Shown here: in pieces, positions 46,766 through 57,998 of the stretch
How the letters are laid out: each line of letters begins with the position of its first letter
Position numbering within the stretch: position 1 is the first letter of the stretch
NCBI RefSeq assembly: GCF_964275005.1
Contig: NC_092702.1
Coordinates: forward strand, 33,456,726-33,520,725
Length of the DNA: 64,000 nt
Direction of reading: 5' to 3'
Source: Diadema setosum
Taxonomy: Eukaryota > Echinodermata > Echinoidea > Diadematoida > Diadematidae
The notes under the pieces: model-generated
Told to the model about the DNA's origin: nothing
Database searches by the model: none
The model's input: the letters and a program-made list of their open reading frames with translations, nothing else
Program-made: the position numbers and the translations under genes

Positions 46766-48900
46766 GGCGTAGCCAGGATTTGATCTTAGGGGGGGCGGTT
46801 AGTCTGCGAGGGAGCGAAGCGACCGAGCCCGAGCGAGCGGAGCGAGCGAGGGGGGGAGGGTGTGGGAGGGGGGTGTCCCCCCTCCCACGGTAAGATCTTT
46901 TTGCATTTTGATGTTGTAAATGGTGCAATTTGATGCATGTTTTTGCGCGTTTTATCGACGTGAAACAGTCCCACTTGTTTAGGGTAGCAGTATATTTTAG
47001 TGTAGATTATTTTAGAGTAGATTATTTTAGTGTAGATTCCCACGAGCGGAGCGAGCGAGGGGGGGGGGGGTGTGGGAAGGGGGTGTCCCCCCTCCCACGG
47101 TAAGAACTTTTTGCATTTTGATGTTGTAAATGGTGCAATTTGATGCATGTTTTTGCGCGTTTTATCGACGTGAAACAGTCCCACTTGTTTAGGGTAGCAG
47201 TATATTTTAGTGTAGATTATTTTAGAGTAGATTATTTTAGTGTAGATTCCCACGAGCGGAGCGAGCGAGGGGGGGGGGGGGAGGGTGTGGGAGGGGGGTG
47301 TCCCCCCTCCCACGGTAAGAACTTTTTGCATTTTGATGTTGTAAATGGTGCAATTTGATGTATGTTTTTGCGCGTTTTATCGACGTGAAACAGTCCCACT
47401 TGTTTAGGGTAGCAGTATATTTTAGTGTAGATTATTTTAGAGTAGATTATTTTAGTGTAGATTCCCACGAGCGGAGCGAGCGAGGGGGGGGGGGAGGAGG
47501 GTGTGGGAGGGGGGTGTCCCCCCTCCCACGGTAAGAACTTTTTGCATTTTGATGTTGTAAATGGTGCAATTTGATGAATGTTTTTGCGCGTTTTATCGAC
47601 GTGAAACAGTCCCACTTGTTTAGGGTAGCAGTATATTTCAGTGTAGATTATTTTAGAGTAGATTATTTTAGTGTAGATTCCCACGAGCGGAGCGAGCGAG
47701 GGGGGGGGGGAGGGTGTGGGAGGGGGGTGTCCCCCCTCCCACGGTAAGAACTTTTTGCATTTTGATGTTGTAAATGGTGCAATTTGATGCATGTTTTTGC
47801 GCGTTTTATCGACGTGAAACAGTCCCACTTGTTTAGGGTAGCAGTATATTTTAGTGTAGATTATTTTAGAGTAGATTATTTTAGTGTAGATTCCCACGAG
47901 CGGAGCGAGCGAGGGGGGGGGGGGGGCGGAGGGTGTGGAGGGGGGTGTCCCCCTCCCACGGTAAGAACTTTTTGCATTTTGATGTTGTAAATGGTGCAAT
48001 TTGATGCATGTTTTTGCGCGTTTTATCGACGTGAAACAGTCCCACTTGTTTAGGGTAGCAGTATATTTTAGTGTAGATTATTTTAGAGTAGATTATTTTA
48101 GTGTAGATTCCCACGAGCGGAACGAGCGAGGGGGGGGGGGGGGGAGGGTGTGGGAGGGGGGTGTCCCCCCTCCCACGGTAAGAACTTTTTGCATTTTGAT
48201 GTTGTAAATGGTGCAATTTGATGCATGTTTTTGCGCGTTTTATCGACGAGAAACAGTCCCACTTGTTTAGGGTAGCAGTATGTTTTGATGTAGATTATTA
48301 TTGAACAATTTGCATATATAATGGTATGATTTAAACACACTTCTTGTATTAATTCTTTTCACTGAATATCATGAACACGACTGAACCCGAGCGAGCGGAG
48401 CGAGCGAAGGGGAGGGGAGGGTGTGGGAGGGGGGGGGGTGTCCCCCCCTCCCACGTGAGAACTTTTTGCATTTTGATGTTGTAAATGGTGCAATTTAATG
48501 CATGTTTTTGCGCGTTTTATCGACGAGAAAGAGTCCCATTTGTTTAAGGTGTAGATTATTATTGAACAATTTGATTATGAAATGGTACAATTTAAATACA
48601 CTTCTTGTATTAATTCTTTTCACTGAATATCATGAACGCGACTGAACCCGAGTGAGCGGAGCGAGCGACGGGGGAGGGGAGGGGAGGGGGAGGGGAGGGT
48701 GCGGGAGGGGGATCCCCCTCCCACGGTAAGAACTTTTTGCATTTTGATGTTGTAAATGGTGCAATTTGATGCATGTTTTTGCGCGTTTTATCGACGAGAA
48801 ACAGTCCCACTTGTTTAAGGTTGCAGTATATTTAGTGTAGATTATTATTGAACAATTTGCCTATAAAATGGTATCATTTAAATAATCTTCTTGTATTAAT
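46766..48900 (+). repeat. Satellite array 1, ~214-bp unit with GAGCGGAGCGAGCGAG core
   Basis: Seven units 210-217 bp apart (core near 46830, 47046, 47257, 47471, 47687, 47900, 48117) and two diverged ones (about 48394, 48657). Each has the core, a G run, GGTGTCCCCCCTCCCACGGT, TTTTTGCATTTTGATGTTGT, CGCGTTTTATCGACGTGAAA and GTGTAGATTATTTTAG words. It is introduced by GGCGTAGCCAGGATTTGATC at 46766. Minus-strand ORFs of up to 255 codons merely read through the repeats. Confidence 0.95.
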
Positions 48901-49350
48901 TCTTAAACTGAATATCATGAACGCTGTATGCAGTTCAGCAATCAAACAGAAAAAGCATGCACACGAGGGTGTAGATAGGGGCATATCCCCTCCCACTCGA
49001 AGGTGATTTTGCGTTTTCAGACCTGAAATTCAGCGATCTGGTGCAAATTTTTGGTGCAATACTTTTTCATCGAAGTGTTAAAATCACGGAATTTAGCACT
49101 TATTCCGAATGTGCACCATCTGTGTGTATGTATAAAGTCTAGTGAGGTAGAGCTTAGGGGAAGAGGGATTCCCCCTCCCGCTCGCGGAGCTTTTGCGTTT
49201 TTAGAATTGAAATAAAGCGATCTGGGTATAGCCACAGCTCTACTTCTATGCATGGCGGAAGGGGGGGGGGGGGGGGGGGCGGGCGAGCAGGGAGACGGCG
49301 TGGGCGAGTGTTATCTCCACCCTTCCCTTCCGATGGAGCTTTTGCCTTTT
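48901..49350. other. Degenerate relatives of satellite array 1
   Basis: GATTTTGCGTTTTCAGACCT and GGAGCTTTTGCGTTTTTAGA blocks after G/C-rich palindromic patches recall the satellite unit but the core is lost. G run at 49261-49279. Confidence 0.6.
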
Positions 49351-51654
49351 TAGGTGATCCGAGTATCCTCTCGGATCACCTTCTGTATCTGTACGGATTC
49401 TTTCTTCTTCTTTCTTTCTTTCTGGATAAAAGTTGTGTTTCGATTAGCTCAGAAAGTACTCTTCCTATCAATGCCAAAATTATACCATATATGTATCGTG
49501 TCCCAAAGACGACAAATCAAGTAAAATCATTGTCATCAGTCGACCGTGACGTCACTATGACGTCATTATATGAAAACATATTCTCAATCATATCTCATTA
49601 ATGGAATGGAATTTTTCAATGAAATTTACGTCACATAAAATTCAAGTTATGCGCATTCTACCTATCTTCTCAAAATTCATATTTTCTCTTAAAACGTGCG
49701 CGTACGAGCGCGTTGAAATATTTGTATGCTCAAATCGAGCTCAAATTTTTTTGCACACGTTTCAGACCATTTGGAACATTTTTTGAAAAATTGAAAAAAT
49801 TGGACGGACGCGTACGCGCGCGCACATATACGCACGCACAGCTCATATGAAATAGAAATTTCCCGTTTTTTCACTCTTATCGAATGCCTGAAATGTCAAG
49901 GAATATTTCTACCAAGTTTCAAGTCAATCCGACTCAATATGACGTCATACGGGCCCGTCAAAGTTGAAATTCCGCGCGCGCGTCAATGGCGATATACAGT
50001 GCAACAATGCCAAAAAACCGCCAATTCTAACCCCGATTTTACTCGTCAGGATGGACGGTGACCCCCCATTTTCTTTACATATTCTAAAAGCTGATGAGTT
50101 GTACATGTTATTTCATGGGTTGGCGAAGCTGGAAAAATGATTAAAAGATATCAAATTTCTTAATAAAGTAAAAAAAGTAAATTTTCAAAATGACGTCATC
50201 AAATTTCAAGTTCACTCAAGCGTATCTCACTTATTCTTTTGTTGATTTTCGTCCAAATTTCAATATGTTGTAGCTTATTAAATGTTCTTTCAGTCATATG
50301 ATAACAACATTTTGATTGGATGACGGCATCACCTCGTAAAAAGGGATTGAAAGTAACATTGTCAAATTTGACCAGTTTACGTGTTATCTCTATGGGAGTG
50401 CAGTTTTTCTGGAAATGAAACTGACATGACTATCTTTATCGAGCACTAGCTCACTTATGCTTCGGTGAATTTCTCCCATATTTTAGTATGTTGTAGCTGA
50501 GACTTTGGGCTATCGTAAGTGTGCCCTTCGTTTTTTCATACGGAGTCGGCATCACGTCCAAAAACTTGGTTGAAATTAAAGCTTATCTTCGATGTATTGA
50601 AATATTTCTTTCTTTCTGCAACTTTCTTTGCAATAACTCAAGAAAAAGATACCCTATCACCACCACATTTTGCACATGTTTAGTTCATGTCACGTACATT
50701 ATTTCATAAATTAACAACTACTTCATCAGACGCCATCTTGGGTATGTAAATTAGGGTCAAAGGTCATAAATGTTTCATCCTGTATCTTGGTAAATACATG
50801 TCCTATCTTTCCCATATTTTGCACACGTAAAGACTATGTTACAAGGGTCATTTCACAAAATAACCACTTTTTGCTCAGATGTCATCTTCTCTGTGCAAAG
50901 TGGGGTCAAAGGTCATATGTACCTCTTTCTTTATCTTCGTTGTGACGTGCTATGTCTATGGGAGGGGATTTCTCTAGATGTGAAAATTGACATGAATGTC
51001 TTTATCGAGCACTAACTCACTTACCCTTCGGTGAATTCCTCCCAGATTTTGATATGTTGTAGCTGAATTTTTGCGCTATCGTACGCGAGCCCTTTGTTTT
51101 CAAATGGTGTCGGGATCACGTCCAAAAACGTGGTTGAAATTCAAGCTTATCTTCGATGTATTTTCATATTTCTTTCTTTTTCCAACTTTCTTCGCAATAA
51201 CTCAAGAAAAACAGCCCTATGACCCCCATATTTTGCACATATTTAGTTCATGTTACGTACATTATTTCATAAAATAACAACTACTTGATCGGACACCATC
51301 TTGTGTATGTAAATTAGGGTCAAAGGTCATAAATGTTTCATCCTGTATCTTGGTGAATACATGTCTTATCTTTCCCATATTTTGCACCTCACGCAAAGAC
51401 CATGTTACAAGAATCATTTCACAAAATATCTACTTTTTGCTCAGATGCCAACTTGGGGGTGCAAAGTGGGGTCAAAGGTCAAATATACTTCATTCTGTAT
51501 CTTCGATAGTGTATACGGAGTTCGGTACCCAAGATGGCAGGTCTGACTCCCTTTTCTACACGGCCAATGTCTCTAAACACAGATGAAACCTATATGGTCA
51601 TGCCTATTGCGATCAGGACTCGAATCATTGATTAAAAAAAAATCGGATCACCTA
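49351..51654 (+). mobile_element. 2.3-kb element bounded by TAGGTGATCCGA inverted ends, with 566-bp internal direct repeat
   Basis: TAGGTGATCCGA (49351-49362) faces TCGGATCACCTA (51643-51654). The left end is itself a fold-back: GGTGATCCGAG, six nt, CTCGGATCACC. Internally TTTATCGAGCACTA recurs at 50435 and 51001, and the sequences between are related over about 540 bp (two direct copies). GGGTCAAAGGTCA occurs four times. No transposase-like ORF is visible; the longest frames are 60-80 codons. Confidence 0.65.
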
Positions 51655-51745
51655 ATTTGTCAGTCTTGACAAATTCCGAGTCTAGTTAAGGTTGAAATTG
51701 AGATATCTTGTATACGCATATTTGATAGAATCAACATTTGGGAAA

Positions 51746-51746
<1 letters not shown>

Positions 51747-51784
<38 letters not shown>
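51747..51784 (+). repeat. (CA)n microsatellite
   Basis: 19 perfect CA units. Confidence 0.97.
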
Positions 51785-51790
<6 letters not shown>

Positions 51791-52246
51791 TGGGGGGGGG
51801 GCTGAGGGAGGAAAGGGTCGATTAAAAGGGTAAATTCCCCTTATACGAGGGAACCTTGAGATTTTTTAATATAAGTGATAAGTCTTGTGCACTCAGAATT
51901 ATTCATATATTTTTTTTTTTTTTGTTGGTAAATCTAAAAAGTGTATAATAAGCTAGGGAAAGAGGCACAGAGGGGAAGGGTTTGGGAGGGGGTATCCCCC
52001 TCCCAAGCATGAGAGATTTTGCATATTTTGAATTGAAATTCAACGATCTGGTGCACACTTTGAGTGAAATATTCAAAAAATATCTTATTTGATGAAAGGT
52101 TGCAAAGGAGACCCGCTTCATGTGCATGCATACAGTATACACGCATTTTTTTTCCGCCTTCCAAATCCGCGGTCCAAATCTTAGGGGGAGGGGGGGCGAC
52201 CGCCCCCATCGCCCCCCCCCCCCCCCCTGGCTACGCCAGTGTCATC

Positions 52247-54030
52247 GGCGTAGACAGGATTTGATCTTAGGAGCCTAAGAGGAGCGGTTATCACGGTTAT
52301 GTGAGGGAACGAATCAAGCGAGGGAGGAGGGTATGGTAGGGGGGTTTCCCCCTCCTACGGTGAAATCTCTTTGCGTTGAAAATTTTGACATTTTTCAGTC
52401 CAAAAACTGCCGTTTGTAGCTATATTCTTCGCTTTGGAAATTAAGGGGGGCACCCCAGGCGCAACTGCTGTCAATCATTGGCAGCAACGTCAGGAGAATG
52501 GCATAGCGATTAAATGCGAGCGAGCGGAGCGAGCGAGCATGAAAATTTTAACATTTTACAGTCTAAAAACTGCCGTTTGTAGCTATACTTTTTTCGCTTT
52601 GGAAATTAAGGGGAGCCGCATCAGGCGCAACTGCTGGCAATTACTGGCAGCAACATCAGGAGAATGGCATAGCAGTTAAATGCGAGCGAGCGGGGCGAGC
52701 GAGCTTGAAAATTTTGACATTTTACAGTCCAAAGACTGCCGTTTGTGGCTGTATTTTTTCGCTTTGGAAATTATGGGGGCACACCGGGCGCAACTGTCGG
52801 CAATCGGGCAGCAACATCAGAATGGCATAACGATTAAATGCGAGCGAGCGAAGCGAGTGAGCTTGAAAATTTTGATATTTTACACTCCCACATGTCCTTT
52901 GTGGCTGTACTAGTATTTTTTCGCTTTGGAAATTAAGGGGGGGGGGGGCGCACCGGGCGAAAACTGCTGGCAATTACTGGCAGCAACATCAGGAGAATGG
53001 CATAATGATTAAATGCGAGCGATCGAAGCGAATGAGCTTGAAAATTTTGACATTTTCCAGTCCCAAAAACTGTCGTTTGTGGCTGTATTTTTTCGCTTTG
53101 GAAATTAAGGGGGCGCACCGCGCAAAAACTGTGGGCAATTACTGGCAGCAACATCAGGAGAATGGCATAATGATTAAATGCGAGCGATCGAAGCGAGCGA
53201 GCTTCAAAATTTTGACATTAACAGTCCCAAAACTGCCGTTTGTAGCTATATTTTTCGCTTTGGAAATTAAGGGGGCGCACCGGGCGAAAACTGCTGGCAA
53301 TTACTGGCAGCAACATCAGGAGAATGGAATAATAATTAAATGCGAGCGAGCGAAGCGAGCGAGCTTCAAAAATTTGACATTTTACAGTCCCCAAACTGCC
53401 GTTTGTAGCTATATTTTTCGCTTTGCTCACAATCACTGGCAGCAACATCAGGAGAATGGCATAGCGATTAAATGCGAGCGAGCGGAACGAGCCAGCTTGA
53501 AAATTTTGACATTTTACAGTCTAAAACTGCCGTTTGTAGCTATACTTTTTCGCTTTGGAAATTTAGGGGGCACACCGAATGCAACTGCCGGCAATTACTG
53601 GCAGCAACATCAGGAGAATGGCATAGCGGTTAAATGCGAGCGAGCGGAGCGAGCGAGCTTGAAAATTTTGACATTTTACAGTCCAAAGACTGCCGTTTGT
53701 GGCAGTATTTTTTCGCTTTGGAAATTAAGGGGGCACACTGCCGGCAATTACTGGCAGCAATATCAGGAGAATGGCATACTGATGATGCTAGCGAGCGAAG
53801 CGAGTGAGCTTGAAAATTTTGACATTTTCCAGTCCTAAAACTGTCGTTTGTAGCTATATTTTCGCTTTAGAAATTAAGGGGGCGCACCGGGTGCACCTGC
53901 TGTCAATCACTGGCAGCAACATCAGGAGAATGGCATAGCGGTTAAATGCGAGCGAGCGGAGCGAGCGAGCTTTAAAATTTTAACATTTTACACTCCAAAA
54001 ACTGCCGTTTGTAGCTATATTTTTCGCTTT
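52247..54030 (+). repeat. Satellite array 2, ~160-bp unit with GCGAGCGAGCGGAGCGAGCG core
   Basis: Ten units with AAATGCGAGCGAGCG near 52513, 52678, 52838, 53011, 53178, 53339, 53474, 53633, 53795 (altered) and 53946. Each also has TTTTCGCTTTGGAAATTAAG, GGCAGCAACATCAGGAGAAT, and AAAACTGCCGTTTGTAGCTA. Introduced by GGCGTAGACAGGATTTGATC at 52247, the same lead-in as array 1. A 277-codon ORF (53005-53838) exists only because unit lengths happen to keep frame. Confidence 0.95.
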
Positions 54031-54927
54031 TGTTTGTCCCACTTTTATTTGAGAACCACCCCCCCCCCATCGACGCCTCTATACATATCAAAGATCTGCT
54101 GCACACTCTTTGATAAATTAGGGAATATACGTCTATGTCAAAAGTGTACAAAGTTTATCCCTTATCCTGTATAGCGGACCTTTTGCATGTTCATGATTGC
54201 AATACAACGATCTGGTGCATAGTTCTTGCGATATTTGGACAATTTTCCATTAAGAAAGTTCGAGATTTGTCCTCATCTCGGGAATTGCTTGGGGGATAAA
54301 TGATTTGTCTGTCTAAACACTTCTTTGGGGCGGGGCAAATGCCCCTTTGCCCCCCATAGATTCGACGTCCCTGATCTTCCCTTGGTAAGCCCATAGATGT
54401 ATCCTGACTGAGTCATCAGTCACTGTCGTTTCTCAGGAATGATTCAGGAAATGGAGGGGATTCAATTATAAAGTTGTTGTTATTGTTTGTTTGTATGTGT
54501 TCGTACATATTTTGCAGATGGTCCCCAGTTACTCGCGTCATAGCATGTTTATGTAGACCTATACTATTTGACGTTGTCAACGCCTGAGCCATACCTTACA
54601 GTGTATGTCGATGTTACTTTCTTCCTTTCCTACAAGATAGAATACTGTTCAGCTCTGTTACCTGTCTGAAGGCCGGCGTACAAACGTCATGCAATATGCC
54701 AAAATTTATACAATCACATTTCTGCTTCCTCCATTTTTCCCCTCAAAATTCAGGGGGGATGATTGTACAGGCCATCCCCCCCCCTCCTCCATTTCAGGGG
54801 GCCCCGGGATTTACGCCCATGTTAGAAGACCAACTTTGTGATGAAAAGTATAGGGTCGGCCTCTAGCTTGCTTGCCTCCCGGTCCACACAATCACAAGTA
54901 AACACTGGTGCGGTGTATCAATGGTTC
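54031..54927. other. No gene recognised
   Basis: Unique to low-complexity DNA with C runs at 54059-54068 and 54777-54784. Short ORFs on the minus strand (54191-54394) are unsupported. Confidence 0.5.
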
Positions 54928-56163
54928 CATGACATTTGCTTCTGTGACAATTGCTCCAACTAAATATCTGCATGCTTATAGCCCAACATCGGATCATATC
55001 CACAAACGTAACCCTAATGCAGCTGTCATTTGTTTGACGCACCTCTTGACCCCCAGGATAGGTGCGTCAAAGTACCAATGTGCGTCATACCTTTTAGGTA
55101 CCATAACGTACCCTCCGTCACAAAAAGTGACACACCTCTATGAGACATTGACGCATTTATGGTGACGCACCTCTTCGTGAAAATGACTGACCCTTGACGC
55201 ACATGTTATTCGCGGTACGTACCAGACTGGTGAGGATTGGGTTAAACCAAGGAGGTTCTAGAGAATGGAGTCACAACCGTCTTATTTCCTTTGCTAGATG
55301 TTCGAAGCCGCCGCTCAAAAATATTTGAAGCATGTGCAAAACAGGATCTGCCGCGCAGATAGGAAGACAATTGACTCGTGTCTCATTGCATAATCACCAG
55401 CCACTTTCAAAGGAAGATATTTCTTTGTGATGGTAATTACTTTTCGCTATCCCTTCCTATAAAAGGTAGGTGGTACAGACATGAGGATGCACGAATAGAA
55501 ATTGAGCAAAAAATGCTGAAATGAAGATGAAAATTACTCGACTGGGCATATGCGGGCACTAATCTGATATATCTATCAATAAAGAATTATACTTGAAGAT
55601 TATTCCATATTAGTTTCATTTGTGGAAACTAAGCGGAAAAGTGATAAAACCAGCTTTCCAGGATGGTACAGTTTTAAACATTTTCACATGATACAGCTCA
55701 GATTTACACTTTTGCGCAAATTTCTTGACGGAAATGTCTTTTGTTTTACATGCTTTATCATTAATTGAAATTTCATTTCATTTAATAAATAGATAAGCAA
55801 AATATGGCCAAAATTATGATAACGTTCAAAATTAATCTTCAGAATGCTGAGCAAGACGGCGGCAAGGAACATCGATCATCAAAGGCACAAGTGCACCTGT
55901 GGAATTCCTTTGTACATCAAAAGAAATCTGACAATAGTTATTGTTTGAATAATCACAGCCAGTTGGAACTCCAATGTATAAAACCTCCTTGGTTAAACCA
56001 AAGAGGTTACATATAGAACCTCTTTGGGTTAAACCAAATCCTCACCGTGTCGAACTGAACCGAAAACCATATCACAACCCTAACACTGTAACCCTAATCA
56101 AGCTTGACCCTAATTAGTCTTAGAGAAGATAAGATCGGAGCAATTGTCGCAGGCAGCAAATGT
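54928..56163 (+). mobile_element. Telomere-like (ACCCTAA) MITE interrupted by other insertions
   Basis: Left part CATGACATTTGCTTCTGTGA...CACAAACGTAACCCTAAT (to about 55018) and right part CACAACCCTAACACTGTAAC...GGAGCAATTGTCGCAGG (56047-56163) match the 27276-27487 copy in order. The DNA between is foreign: a GACGCACCTC-rich block (55020-55228) and the element at 55229-56046. Confidence 0.75.
55229..56046 (+). mobile_element. 818-bp element with ~33-bp inverted ends (GGTGAGGATT...), inserted in the telomere-like MITE
   Basis: The left end GGTGAGGATTGGGTTAAACC and the inverse right end GGTGAGGATTTGGTTTAACC match over 32-33 bp with few changes. A subterminal CCTCCTTGGTTAAACCAAAG lies at 55984. 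The interior is related to the larger repeat at 39180-41700. No coding capacity. Confidence 0.85.
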
Positions 56164-57140
56164 TGTATCTTCTTCTACTTTGTGCCGTATTACATCACTA
56201 TTCAACTGATATGTCAATTATATCAAAACTCAATGCGATCGTAAAATTCGCTTTGTGTTTGCTCTGTGAGCTTCTGTGCATGGGCAACCCCGGCGCGGGG
56301 CGCTGTATAACGGTTCACCAGTAACGGGGCTCACACGGGTAAATAATTCCCCATAGAAACGTGTCTTAAAATTCAAATTTCAAAAAATTCTGTAAAATAG
56401 CTGGGAGATGAGGTGTTTCATCTTTACTAACCTGGATAAGTGAGATATTACCTTTCATCCATCAAATTTCCAGGGTGGGTTCTTCTGCTCAAATTCTGTC
56501 CAAGGGTCCGCAAAGCCAGACTACGAGTTCTTGTCACTCAAAAAATCACCTATTTTCCGTACACGTACCCAATGAAATATAGTTCCCTCAAATTCCATCA
56601 GAAAAGCTTTCATCTTCCAACCAAAATGCAGTTTGTAGAGGAATTCATACTCAATATCTACAGCTATTCAGTTTTTTTGCCAAACTACATCATTGATTTT
56701 TAATTAATTTTTTCTTCATTTATTTTGGTATCTTTGGTACGAATTTGTGAAGGGGTCTGGGACAGTCCATTTTATTTACAGGTGTGAGCCCTATAGTGGA
56801 GGTCATATTTCCTATTTGACTTTATAATATCATAAATGTGTTTTTGATGATATTTTCCCCTACATCATATGAGAAATTGCACATTCAAGGGTTATAAAGC
56901 TTCTCAAAGGGAAACTTTTGAAAATCATGCCCACTGGGTTTTAAAAAAAATAAATCTTGCAGTGTTGATCAGTTCTTCATAAGATGAATACATAGATGCA
57001 GGCAGTTATCCTTGATTACGGGGGTGTCATCATCACCTCATAGCCTATAAAGTACTTGATAAGACTTTGTTTTGTCAAACAGACTAACTTTATGTATTTT
57101 GAGCTGTTTCAGTGGTAGCCAAAACAAAGAAATACATTAA
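56164..57140. other. No gene recognised
   Basis: AT-rich intergenic DNA. The 87-codon ORF at 56440-56703 has no recognisable features. Confidence 0.5.
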
Positions 57141-57490
57141 AATAACACAGTCATTCAAAGTTGTGTGATACTGATGACTGCTATATGTACTAAGATCTAG
57201 TATCACAAGAACATATAATAAGAAAACCAATAGTAGCAAGGCAGAGTTGGGGGGGGGGGGGGGGGAGTAGAGGAGAGAGGAAGAGGGGGTAGGGAGGAGA
57301 AGGGGGAGGGAGGAAGAGATCTGACACATTACAAGCTACACAATACAAGAATAACACAATCATTCAAAGTTGTGTAATACTGATGACTGCTATGTACTAA
57401 GATCTAGTACCACAAGAACAATACTAAGTATAAGAAAACAAATTGTAGCAAGGCAGAGTTGGGGGGGGGGGAGTAGAGGAGAGAGGTAGA
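57141..57490 (+). repeat. ~209-bp tandem duplication abutting an assembly gap
   Basis: AATAACACAGTCATTCAAAG at 57143 recurs as AATAACACAATCATTCAAAG near 57352, each followed by TGATGACTGCTAT, AGCAAGGCAGAGTT, a G run and AGTAGAGGAGAGAGG. Confidence 0.85.
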
Positions 57491-57590
57491 NNNNNNNNNN
57501 NNNNNNNNNNNNNNNNNNNNNNNNNNNNNNNNNNNNNNNNNNNNNNNNNNNNNNNNNNNNNNNNNNNNNNNNNNNNNNNNNNNNNNNNNN
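57491..57590. other. Assembly gap (100 N)
   Basis: Exactly 100 unknown bases, the conventional placeholder for a gap of unknown size. It is flanked on the left by the tandem duplication that likely caused it. Confidence 0.99.
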
Positions 57591-57998
57591 CGCACAAGAA
57601 AAGAAAAAAATTGCATGGGGGAGCCTTTTTTTTTTTTTTTAATTATACAGCTGATTAAACCCGAAAGTGCAATCCAATGGTCCACTTTTTAAATTCCGAA
57701 CCCCCCCCCCCCCCATTAAAAATCCTAACACACGTTAGTTACAACTTACAGCCTTATACATTAACGTTACAGGCCTGGACCTCAACTGCCCTGTACTATT
57801 AGTATTTGAGGTGAAATTCTGATATCAAATTTCTTGTCAATTTCCACAAACTCGTAAATATTGATCAAACTATAATAGGGCCTACATTACTAACTTTGCT
57901 TATAAATTGTCCTCTTTACTCTCAAATTTTACGTGATTTTCACTCCAGCTAGCTCTATATTACAGATTACCCTGAGTGGTGCACCCCAACTTTAAATC
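57591..57998. other. Upstream region of NCAPG
   Basis: Holds the presumed promoter and 5' UTR. No confident TATA or initiator. C run at 57700-57714. Confidence 0.4.

Noticed and set aside
47232-47999. 255-codon minus-strand ORF with repeated YTKIYCYPKQVGLFHVDKTR blocks
   Set aside because: Product of satellite array 1 units, proline runs come from G runs, and the frame fails where unit length changes.
53005-53838. 277-codon ORF with repeated KCERSKRASFKILTF-like blocks
   Set aside because: It is a read-through of the 160-bp satellite units. Neighbouring units break frame, and there are no domain or splice signals.
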